Below are positions 1 through 5,095 of a DNA stretch of 5,195 nucleotides, piece by piece. A program made the translations under genes and the position numbers. Below the pieces are notes generated by a model, which was given only the letters and a program-made list of their open reading frames with translations, was not told where the DNA came from and did no database searches. Each line of letters begins with the position of its first letter. Position 1 is the stretch's first letter. Source of the stretch: CAYSPU01 sp964432995 (GTDB taxonomy: Bacteria; Verrucomicrobiota; Verrucomicrobiia; Limisphaerales; JAHDYP01); assembly GCA_964432995.1 (NCBI GenBank), contig CAYSPU010000339.1, positions 1-5,195 on the forward strand, given 5' to 3'.

Positions 1-237
1 CGGGACGGGGTGGTGGGGCGCGACTGCATGCGACGCGCGGAGGATGATCTCCTGAAGTTGGGGTGGATCGAACGCGCGGAGCTGGACCGCTGGCGCGCGG
101 AGGCCGTGCAACGGGTTGAGGAAGCGGTGGCGCTCGCCCAACGCGAGCCCGGTCCCGATCCCTACCAGCAATCCTGGCAGGCGCTCTCCACCACAAGACT
201 GGTCGAAGGACAGGAGGAAGGCGGTCTGGTGGCATGA
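1..237 (+). CDS. 2-oxoacid dehydrogenase E1 component, alpha subunit (C-terminal fragment)
   Basis: This is the last 78 codons of a gene cut by the left window edge; the frame is open from base 1 to the TGA at 235-237. The family is the thiamine-diphosphate-dependent E1 alpha subunit, which pairs with E1 beta to decarboxylate a 2-oxoacid. The visible part matches the usual E1 alpha C-terminus: a short RDCMRRAEDDLL segment (families usually have DPI..., then a helix), the LGWIERAELDRW helix resembling 'GLLTEAELEAI', then an EEAVALA helix and a proline-rich P-x-PDP segment. The thiamine-binding GDG...N motif would lie upstream and cannot be checked. Its stop overlaps the E1 beta start as ATGA, implying translational coupling. 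The identification leans heavily on the E1 beta and E2 genes downstream; alone this tail would be a weak call. The substrate is unresolved. Confidence 0.85.
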   Translation, partial: RDGVVGRDCMRRAEDDLLKLGWIERAELDRWRAEAVQRVEEAVALAQREPGPDPYQQSWQALSTTRLVEGQEEGGLVA

Positions 238-1199
238 GCATCACCTATCTCGAAGCCATCCGGGAAGCCCAGGCCCGGGCCCTTGCCGAGGACCCGCGCG
301 TCTTCATCTACGGACAGGACGTCGGCACGTTCGGTGGCGCCTTCAAGGCGACCAAGAATCTCGCCCAGGAGCATCCCGGGCGCGTCATCGACGCCCCGCT
401 GAGTGAAGACGCCATCATCGGCTTGGCGGTCGGCGCCGCGATCGAAGGTCTGCGGCCCGTCATCGAGATCCAGTTTGCCGACTTCTCGTCTGTAGGCTTC
501 AACCAGATCGTGAACCAAGCCGGCACGCTCTTCTGGCGGACGCAGGTTCCGTGCCCCATCACCATCCGGCTGCCTTCGGGGGGCACGACCGGCAGCGGAC
601 CTTTTCACAGCCAAAGCCTCGAGTCCATCTACGCGCAGTTCCCGGGCCTGGTGGTCGTCACCCCGGCCACGGTTGAAGACGCCTACAGCATGCTCCTGGA
701 GGCGATCGCCTTGGACGACCCCGTGATCTTCTGCGAACACAAACTCCTCTACTACCACCTCAAAGCGGAGAAACTCCCCAGCGAAGCCCTCCCGATCGGC
801 AAGGCCCGCATCGCCCGCGAAGGCCGCGACCTCACCATCGTCGCCTACAGCGCCATGGTCCACGAAGCCCTCGTCGCCGCCGATGAACTCGCTTCTGAAG
901 GCACCGAAGTCGAAGTGGTCGATTTGCGCTCCGTCAAACCCCTCGACACGGACACCGTCATGGCCTCGGTGGCGCGCACGGGCCGGTTGCTATGCGTCGG
1001 CGAATCGTGGCCCTGGGGCGGGGTCAACGCCGAGGTCGTCGCCCGCGTGATCGGCGAGGGTTTCGCCCTCCTGGATGCGCCGCCGCAGCGCCTCAACGCC
1101 AAAGACACGCCCGTCCCGTTCCACCCCCACCTCTGGGCCGCTCACCGCCCCACCGCCCGGGCCATCCTCGCGTCGGCGCGCAAACTCCTGCGCCTCTGA
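234..1199 (+). CDS. 2-oxoacid dehydrogenase E1 component, beta subunit
   Basis: This 321-residue protein is full length for the family (about 320-340). It forms the E1 heterotetramer with E1 alpha, which decarboxylates the 2-oxoacid on thiamine diphosphate and reductively acylates the E2 lipoyl arm in the cytoplasm. Family landmarks appear in order: SITYLEAIREA at the N-terminus, GQDVG at 27-31, GGAFKAT at 34-40, the APLSE segment with Glu58 (equivalent to the Glu that activates the cofactor's aminopyrimidine ring), GAAIEGLRPVIEIQFADF at 68-85, HSQSLE with active-site His125, PGLVVVTP, DDPVIFCEHKLLY, and the C-terminal domain with VVDLRSVKPLD and LLDAPPQRL. The first acidic residue of the usual GE(D/E)V motif is Gln28. 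The ATG lies in an ATGA overlap with the upstream stop. An AGGAGG at 212-217 is about 16 bases upstream, rather far for a ribosome site. It could belong to a pyruvate, branched-chain or acetoin complex. Confidence 0.97.
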   Translation: MSITYLEAIREAQARALAEDPRVFIYGQDVGTFGGAFKATKNLAQEHPGRVIDAPLSEDAIIGLAVGAAIEGLRPVIEIQFADFSSVGFNQIVNQAGTLFWRTQVPCPITIRLPSGGTTGSGPFHSQSLESIYAQFPGLVVVTPATVEDAYSMLLEAIALDDPVIFCEHKLLYYHLKAEKLPSEALPIGKARIAREGRDLTIVAYSAMVHEALVAADELASEGTEVEVVDLRSVKPLDTDTVMASVARTGRLLCVGESWPWGGVNAEVVARVIGEGFALLDAPPQRLNAKDTPVPFHPHLWAAHRPTARAILASARKLLRL

Positions 1200-1202
1200 C
1201 CT

Positions 1203-2408
1203 ATGCCGCTTATCCCCATCATCATGCCCCAACTCGGCGAGTCCATCGCCGAAGCCACCATCACTCGCATCCTGTTGGCTCCGGGCGCCACCGTCGAAAC
1301 CGATCAGGACGTCCTCGAAGTCGAAACCAACAAAGCCACCCTGAGCGTGACCGCCCCCTGCCGCGGCCGCATCGACCGGCTCGTCGCCGAAGCCAACGAG
1401 AGCTATCCCGTCGGCGCCGTCCTTGGCTATGTCGACGCCACCAAGCAGGACGCCCAACGAGCGGGAATCGACATCCCGGAATCCCCGGCCGCCGGCGCTC
1501 AGCCCGCCGGCCAACCGCCGGCTGAAGTTCCCCAACCTGATGCCCCAAAGGCCTCCGTCCAGCCCACCGTCCGTGGCCTGCCCGTCCCCGCCAACGCCGT
1601 CGGCGCCAGTTACATGTCCCCGCGGCTCAAAGCCCGCATGGCCGAACTCGGCCTGCATGCCGCCGACCTCGCCGGCGTCGCCGGCAGCGGCGCCGGCGGG
1701 CGCGTCACCATCCAGGACTTCGAGCTCTTCATCTCCGCCCTCGACCGCCAGAAACAGACCCCGGCCTCCAGCATGCGCGTCGCCGTCGCCGACGCCATGC
1801 GCCGCAGTTGGACACGACCTCTCGCCACCGTCGGCGTGCCCGTTGCCCTCGACGCCCTCTTCGCCCATCGGCGCGCCTGCAATCCCAAACCCGGTCCCGC
1901 CCTCTACGCCTTGCGCGCCCTCGCCGTGGCGCTCTCCGAGAACAGCGCCCCTGCCGGACGCCTCATCGGCCGCAAAATCGTTCACCCCTCGAGCATCGAC
2001 GTGGGCTTCGCTGTCGAAGCCGAAGACGGCGTCCTCGTCCCGGTTCTGCGCCAGGCCGACCGCAAGACGCTCCGGGAACTGGTCCAGACCTACGATGAAC
2101 TGGTGAAACTGGCGCACCAACGGCGTCTCCCAGCGGATGCCACCGGAGGTTCCATTGCCGTCGTCACCAACTTCGGCACCTTCGGGCTCACCTGGGCCAC
2201 ACCCATCCCCTTGCCGGAACAAACGCTCGTCCTCGGCTTGGGGGCGGCGCACAAGGCCCCCTGCTGGGACGAAGCCAAAGGCCAGTTCCTCCCCGTGACG
2301 GAAGCCCAGCTCACCTTGAGCTTCGATCACCGCGTCCTGGACGGTGGCGCCGCCGGTCGCCTCCTCGCCCGCGTCTCGGCACTCATGAACAAGCCGGAGT
2401 CACTGTGA
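1203..2408 (+). CDS. Dihydrolipoamide acyltransferase (E2) of a 2-oxoacid dehydrogenase complex
   Basis: This 401-residue protein is the structural core of the complex and transfers the acyl group from its lipoyl arm to CoA. Three domains are visible. Residues 1-77 are one biotinyl/lipoyl domain (IIMPQLGESIAEATI) with the lipoylated lysine Lys44 in VETNKAT. Residues 79-135 are an Ala/Pro/Gln-rich flexible linker. Residues 136-174 are the peripheral subunit-binding domain (MSPRLKARMAELGL...GAGGRVTIQDF), which holds E1 or E3. Residues 187-401 are the catalytic domain with the signature DHRVLDG, catalytic His376 and Asp380, and TNFG with Thr322 where many relatives have a Ser that stabilises the intermediate. 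A single lipoyl domain and this length fit many bacterial E2 proteins. The ATG is 3 bases after the E1 beta stop, so it is the third gene of one transcript. No Shine-Dalgarno is evident, and coupling is likely. Whether the complex uses pyruvate or branched-chain oxoacids cannot be decided; the generic 2-oxoacid E2 call is secure. Confidence 0.97.
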   Translation: MPLIPIIMPQLGESIAEATITRILLAPGATVETDQDVLEVETNKATLSVTAPCRGRIDRLVAEANESYPVGAVLGYVDATKQDAQRAGIDIPESPAAGAQPAGQPPAEVPQPDAPKASVQPTVRGLPVPANAVGASYMSPRLKARMAELGLHAADLAGVAGSGAGGRVTIQDFELFISALDRQKQTPASSMRVAVADAMRRSWTRPLATVGVPVALDALFAHRRACNPKPGPALYALRALAVALSENSAPAGRLIGRKIVHPSSIDVGFAVEAEDGVLVPVLRQADRKTLRELVQTYDELVKLAHQRRLPADATGGSIAVVTNFGTFGLTWATPIPLPEQTLVLGLGAAHKAPCWDEAKGQFLPVTEAQLTLSFDHRVLDGGAAGRLLARVSALMNKPESL

Positions 2409-2419
2409 GCGGGACCCAG

Positions 2420-2510
2420 ATCCCCAATCCCCGATCCTCAATCCCCAATTCCAGGGCGGTTGATTGGGGATTTGGGATTGAGGATGTTCGATTGTGGATT
2501 GGCGAATCTC
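2420..2510. repeat. Facing tandem heptamer arrays (inverted 7-bp repeats)
   Basis: Four plus-strand heptamers run without gaps at 2420-2447: ATCCCCA, ATCCCCG, ATCCTCA, ATCCCCA. After a 14-base gap the complementary sense follows from 2462 in seven frames of 7: GATTGGG, GATTTGG, GATTGAG, GATGTTC, GATTGTG, GATTGGC, GAATCTC. The two arms can pair; 2434-2445 is perfectly complementary to 2474-2485 (12 bp), so a transcript could form a long imperfect hairpin. The array lies between the E2 stop and the intrinsic terminator, inside the expected 3' untranslated region. It resembles in style the short tandem heptamer repeats known from cyanobacteria and seen in other bacteria. Whether it has a function or is a mobile or slippage-generated intergenic repeat is unknown. 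Confidence 0.85.
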
Positions 2511-2550
2511 CGTCGTAAGTAGTCCGCCGGAAGTTCGGTTTCTTCTCTGA

Positions 2551-2587
2551 GGGCAGGATGGTATTCCTTCCTGCCCTTTTGTTTTGT
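2551..2587 (+). terminator. Intrinsic (Rho-independent) terminator after the E2 gene
   Basis: GGGCAGGA at 2551-2558 pairs perfectly with TCCTGCCC at 2569-2576 across a 10-base loop, and the flanking A2550/T2577 adds a ninth pair. A T-rich tail (TTTTGTTTTGT) follows at once from 2577. Strong GC stem plus T tract is the textbook plus-strand terminator and marks the end of the E1 alpha-E1 beta-E2 operon about 140 bases after the E2 stop. The minus-strand side lacks an equally clean T run, so it is probably not bidirectional. Confidence 0.88.
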
Positions 2588-2735
2588 ACATCTCCCTTCG
2601 CGCCTTTGTTCCTTTGTTGTTGATCCCCTATCTCCCATCTCCTGCCGCCTTTCCTCTTCCGCTACCGCCACGCCCGTGGCAGACTGTCCGCAGTCGACTA
2701 ACACCGAACGCCAACCGCTTACCAGTCATCACACC
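2588..2735 (+). other. Pyrimidine-rich leader upstream of the Tat-signal protein gene
   Basis: This stretch between the terminator and the next gene is strongly pyrimidine-biased on the plus strand from about 2588 to 2664. It includes two adjacent copies of CCTTTGTT (2603-2610 and 2611-2618) and runs such as TATCTCCCATCTCC. It must hold the promoter and 5' untranslated region of the gene at 2736, since the preceding operon ends in a terminator. A weak sigma-70-like pair exists (TTGTTC at 2606-2611, TATCTC at 2629-2634, 17-base spacer), but each box matches consensus at only three positions, so no promoter is claimed. There is no purine-rich Shine-Dalgarno before the ATG. Confidence 0.5.
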
Positions 2736-3713
2736 ATGCGCCCTCCGATCAGTCGTCGTCGGTTCTTTCGTCGGTCCGTTCTCGCCTCAGCCGCGGCGGG
2801 GGCGGTGGTCAGCGCCGCTTCGGCCGCGGAACCTTCCGCCAGCGGGGGTAGTCGTCGGGTCGCCGCCGCGTCGAAAGGGCAGATGCCGATGGGCCGGATC
2901 GGGAAACTGCGGGTCAGCCGCCTCATTTCCGGCGGCAACCTCATCAGTGGCTGGGCCCACTCCCGCGATCTCCACTACGTGCCCTCTCTGATGCGCGCCT
3001 ACAACACCGAGGAGAAAGTGCTCGAGACACTGCAGTTGCTCGAAGAACACGGCGTCAACGCGATCATCGCCGATCCCCGGAAGAAACCGATGGACATCTT
3101 CAAACGCTTCTGGGACGAGCGCGGCGGGAAGATCCAGTGGATTGCCGAGGGCCACCCGGACGCGGCCGACTGGAAGACCAACCTGCGGCAGTGCATCGAT
3201 GCCGGCGCTTCGGCCATCTACATCCAGGGTGTCATCGGCGACAAACTCTACAAACAAGGTCAACTGGAGCTCCTGGGCAAGTGCGTTGAGTTCGTCAAGA
3301 GCCAGGGGCTGCCGGCGGGAATCGGCGCCCACAAACTCGAGGTCATCGTCGAATCGGAGAAAAACCGATACGGCGCCGAGTTCTACGTGAAGACTCTCCA
3401 TCACGGCCAGTATTGGTCCTGCCGCCGCCCCGACCAGAAGCTCGACGTTGTCGAGAACGACGCCGACAACTACTGGGATCTTGAACCGCAGCGGACGATC
3501 GATTTCATGGCGGGGCTCGAGACGCCGTGGATCGCCTTCAAGGTGCTGGCCGCGGGCGCCATCCGGCCCGAGTCCGGTTTCCAGTACGCCTTCGCCAATG
3601 GCGCCGACTTCATCTGCGTGGGCATGTTCGATTTCCAGGTGGAGGCCAACGCGAGCCTCGCCCGCAAGCTGATCGCGGACAACCTGAATCGCGACCGCGC
3701 CTGGTGCGTTTGA
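2736..3713 (+). CDS. Tat-exported TIM-barrel-like protein of unknown function, faint aldo/keto reductase resemblance
   Basis: This 325-residue protein carries a classic twin-arginine signal: SRRRFFRR at 6-13, an Ala-rich hydrophobic stretch (VLASAAAGAVV), and a likely signal-peptidase site SAASAA/EP after about residue 31, so folded export to the periplasm is predicted. The mature part starts GRIGKLRVSRLISGGNLISGW (53-73), like the opening of aldo/keto reductases. Alternating strand/helix units follow: VNAIIAD (107-113), IQWIAEG (133-139), ASAIYIQG (158-165), LPAGIGAH (192-199), WIAFKVLAAGAI (265-276) and GADFICVGMFDF (289-300). This is typical of an (alpha/beta)8 barrel. The usual aldo/keto reductase Asp-Tyr-Lys-His tetrad is not recognisable, though Asp113 could match the Asp. 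ATG 2736 was chosen because it places the Tat motif at the N-terminus; an in-frame GTG at 2676 would add 20 polar residues. The gene is monocistronic here. Similar proteins occur, as I recall, in PVC bacteria; substrate and role are unknown. Confidence 0.88.
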   Translation: MRPPISRRRFFRRSVLASAAAGAVVSAASAAEPSASGGSRRVAAASKGQMPMGRIGKLRVSRLISGGNLISGWAHSRDLHYVPSLMRAYNTEEKVLETLQLLEEHGVNAIIADPRKKPMDIFKRFWDERGGKIQWIAEGHPDAADWKTNLRQCIDAGASAIYIQGVIGDKLYKQGQLELLGKCVEFVKSQGLPAGIGAHKLEVIVESEKNRYGAEFYVKTLHHGQYWSCRRPDQKLDVVENDADNYWDLEPQRTIDFMAGLETPWIAFKVLAAGAIRPESGFQYAFANGADFICVGMFDFQVEANASLARKLIADNLNRDRAWCV

Positions 3714-3979
3714 GCGCGGCATGCGGCCCGGAGAGGATAACAGCGAAGAAACCAGGGCGCGAAATGCTCTGCCGGTTTAGCCTTCTTTTCTCGTGTCTGC
3801 CGTGCTTCGCGGTCTTACCTCAGATGAAACCGAAACAGACCCGACTGAGTCGGAGCACGGAGTACAGAAGGCAGCCGCAGTTCCGACGTGCCGGCTTGCC
3901 GGCGTGCCGGCGCCGACTTCTTCCTCGCTTTCCCGAACGAGTCTGCTTGAATCTCCCGCGCCCGCGTGCGGGGCCGAGT
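3714..3979. other. Intergenic region between the Tat protein gene and tRNA-Arg
   Basis: I see no convincing gene in these 266 bases. Short open frames exist on the plus strand, but they run into the tRNA and read as low-complexity Arg/Pro/Ser translations. No hairpin plus T-tract terminator follows the Tat gene, and no clear -35/-10 pair precedes the tRNA. The region holds a three-unit octamer repeat (3889-3912), listed separately. A GC-rich segment immediately before the tRNA (CCCGC at 3957-3961 facing GCGGG) could fold weakly. Confidence 0.5.
3889..3912. repeat. Three tandem TGCCGGC(T/G) octamers
   Basis: TGCCGGCT, TGCCGGCG and TGCCGGCG follow each other exactly, 68 bases before the tRNA. 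Within them lies the 12-base palindrome-with-spacer CCGGCTTGCCGG at 3891-3902, which recurs at 4834-4845. It is too short and too tightly spaced for a CRISPR array, and no protein frame explains it. Confidence 0.7.
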
Positions 3980-4056
3980 GCGTCCGTAGCTCAATTGGAT
4001 AGAGCTTCTGACTTCGGATCAGAAGGTTGCAGGTTCAAGTCCTGCCGGACGCGCCA
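3980..4056 (+). tRNA. tRNA-Arg with anticodon UCG
   Basis: This is a complete 77-base cloverleaf with encoded CCA. The acceptor stem GCGTCCG (3980-3986) pairs with CGGACGC (4046-4052), followed by discriminator G4053 and CCA 4054-4056. The D stem is GCTC (3989-3992) with GAGC (4002-4005). The anticodon stem is TCTGA (4007-4011) with TCAGA (4019-4023), enclosing the loop CTTCGGA, which gives anticodon TCG at 4014-4016 and reads the arginine codon CGA (and possibly other CGN codons by wobble). The variable loop has 5 bases. The T stem GCAGG/CCTGC (4029-4033, 4041-4045) encloses TTCAAGT. All stems are perfect, so it is presumably functional. It stands alone with no other tRNA nearby. Bacterial tRNA-Arg genes often serve as integration sites, which is relevant to the truncated frame directly downstream. 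Confidence 0.97.
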
Positions 4057-4102
4057 GGTTGGTGTTCCTTCCGACGAGCCCGGAGCCTGGGGGGGTGCGC
4101 AA

Positions 4103-4786
4103 GTGAGCCGGGACGGCAGAATCCCGTGGACGCGGCTGGTTCCCCCTCACATTTCATCTTTCCAGACCGTTGGTCAGACATTCACGGTTCCTGCCGATGA
4201 CACTTGTCTCAGCAGGTTCACATTCACGGTGGTCGACTATGGGCGAGAAGCACGGATCACCTTCGGCTTCTACGTCGCTGCGTGGGATGGTTACCAGGCG
4301 ACTGGTCCAGTGCTCTATCAGAGCGCGGTGCAAATGACCGACGGGAACCCGTTTGTCATCGATGAGTTCGCTCTGGACATCGGGGGCCTGCAACTGAATT
4401 CTGGAGGTCAGTACGTGGGTTTCCTTAGCACCTCGCAGTACGACAACGTGAACTACGGCGAGATTCCTGCCGCGACCGACTACTTCGATGATCCCCCATA
4501 TCACGCTGATCGCTACACTGGAGGGAAGGTCGTCTATCAACAGAATGGCTCCGCGTTTGAGCAGTTGTTTAGCTCCGTTTGGGGACAGCAAGACGGCGGT
4601 TGGGGGGGAGAGCCGGGAGCAGGCCACCTTGACCTGGCCTTTCGGGCGGAGTTCACTTCGAGTGGTTGTGCGGCGCCGGAGTCAGGTTCTGGGCTCGTGC
4701 TCGTGAGTTTGGCCCTGGGCGCGCTGGGCTTGATGGCCCGAAGTCCGGGAATGGTAGGGAAAGACGGTCCTTCGCTTTCCCGGTGA
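4103..4786 (+). CDS. PEP-CTERM-like anchored surface protein, probably 5'-truncated
   Basis: The frame is open from the tRNA 3' end (4058) to the TGA at 4784-4786; GTG 4103 is the first usable start and gives 227 residues. From about residue 20 it looks like a secreted beta-sandwich protein of the kind carrying PEP-CTERM tails: FQTVGQTFTVPADD, SRFTFTV, ITFGFYVAAWDGYQATGPVLYQS, GGLQLNSGGQYVGFLSTS, and LDLAFRAEF before the tail. The C-terminus APES (191-194), hydrophobic SGLVLVSLALGALGLMA (196-212), then an Arg/Lys-containing end matches a degenerate PEP-CTERM anchor with PES for PEP. Such proteins are normally made with an N-terminal signal peptide, exported, and processed by exosortase. None is present here, in this frame or the other plus-strand frames back to the tRNA. 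GC is lower than in the operon. It may be a remnant or a misdelimited gene. A poly-G run (4089-4095) before the GTG might mimic a ribosome site. No enzyme motif is visible. Confidence 0.6.
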   Translation: MSRDGRIPWTRLVPPHISSFQTVGQTFTVPADDTCLSRFTFTVVDYGREARITFGFYVAAWDGYQATGPVLYQSAVQMTDGNPFVIDEFALDIGGLQLNSGGQYVGFLSTSQYDNVNYGEIPAATDYFDDPPYHADRYTGGKVVYQQNGSAFEQLFSSVWGQQDGGWGGEPGAGHLDLAFRAEFTSSGCAAPESGSGLVLVSLALGALGLMARSPGMVGKDGPSLSR

Positions 4787-4831
4787 AGGGAGCTCTCCGG
4801 TAGAGCGGCAAGACGACGGTGGGGGGAGAGC

Positions 4832-4847
4832 GCCCGGCTTGCCGGGC
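4832..4847. repeat. GC-rich palindrome GCCCGGC-TT-GCCGGGC
   Basis: A perfect 7-bp stem with a 2-base spacer lies 45 bases after the anchored-protein stop codon. No T tract follows, so it is not a standard terminator. Its core CCGGCTTGCCGG (4834-4845) is identical to 3891-3902 on the other side of the tRNA and the truncated gene. Confidence 0.7.
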
Positions 4848-4931
4848 CGTAGCCCGCGCGAAGGCCGGTCCCGGGCGCAGGAAGCGCCGCAGCGGAGTGG
4901 CGGTCCGATTTCAGCCTGAAAAGCGCAATTC

Positions 4932-5000
4932 AACCACAGATGGACACGGATGGACAGGTATGTGAACAAGTTGCGCAGCACCTGGTGTTCATCCGTGGTT
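4932..5000. repeat. 69-bp element with terminal inverted repeats and 10-bp internal periodicity
   Basis: The left end AACCACAGATGGACAC (4932-4947) and the reverse complement of the right end (4985-5000, AACCACGGATGAACAC) agree at 14 of 16 positions. From 4938 the inside repeats with a period of 10: AGATGGACAC, GGATGGACAG, GTATGTGAAC. There is no coding capacity. Similar AACCACAGATGGACAC-type sequences are, as I recall, common intergenic repeats in Verrucomicrobia and relatives. It could be a miniature non-autonomous mobile element or a REP-like sequence; no target-site duplication was established. Confidence 0.75.
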
Positions 5001-5014
5001 TCCCTTCCTTCGCT

Positions 5015-5095
5015 CCGCAGGCAACTGCGGTATGTAGCTTCAGAGGCTGCCCTCGTCCGGTCGGACGTTTCTGCGCCGCAGCGGGAGCGGCGCAG
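5015..5095. repeat. Cluster of three strong hairpins
   Basis: Three perfect stem-loops lie in 81 bases. CCGCAG (5015-5020) and CTGCGG (5025-5030) enclose a GCAA tetraloop of the stable GNRA class. CGTCCG (5054-5059) and CGGACG (5062-5067) have only GT between them. CTGCGCCGC (5071-5079) and GCGGCGCAG (5087-5095) form a 9-bp stem around AGCGGGA. None has a following T tract. The third hairpin has a weaker relative at about 4884-4904, with GCGCCGC then AGCGGA then GTGGCGG. They may be degenerate palindromic repeats or part of a structured RNA; nothing in the sequence identifies a known RNA family. Confidence 0.6.

Noticed and set aside
212..217. AGGAGG as the ribosome site of E1 beta
   Set aside because: It is about 16 bases from the ATG, beyond the usual spacing; coupling through the ATGA overlap is the simpler explanation, though a contribution is not excluded.
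990..2330. Long minus-strand open frame (446 codons) opposite E1 beta and E2
   Set aside because: It is a Gly/Asp/Glu-rich mirror of the GC-rich coding strand with no domain pattern, and it lies wholly opposite two certain genes.
2606..2634. Sigma-70-like promoter TTGTTC ... TATCTC with a 17-base spacer
   Set aside because: Each box matches only three of six consensus bases in a low-complexity pyrimidine tract, so the match is not informative.
2676..2735. Earlier GTG start for the Tat protein (20 extra residues)
   Set aside because: It would bury the twin-arginine motif behind a polar extension; ATG 2736 puts it five residues from the N-terminus, as usual.
2787..3722. Minus-strand open frame (311 codons) opposite the Tat protein gene
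   Set aside because: The plus-strand frame has a Tat signal and a regular strand-helix pattern; the antisense frame has neither a start context nor recognisable motifs.
3889..3912. Possible CRISPR-like array
   Set aside because: The units are 8 bases with no spacers, and no cas gene is nearby; it is a simple tandem repeat.
3527..4786. Single 419-codon plus-strand gene running through the Tat gene end, the intergenic region, the tRNA and the anchored protein
   Set aside because: It would overlap the Tat gene in another frame and be translated through a perfect tRNA. Only the part after the tRNA has protein-like sequence.
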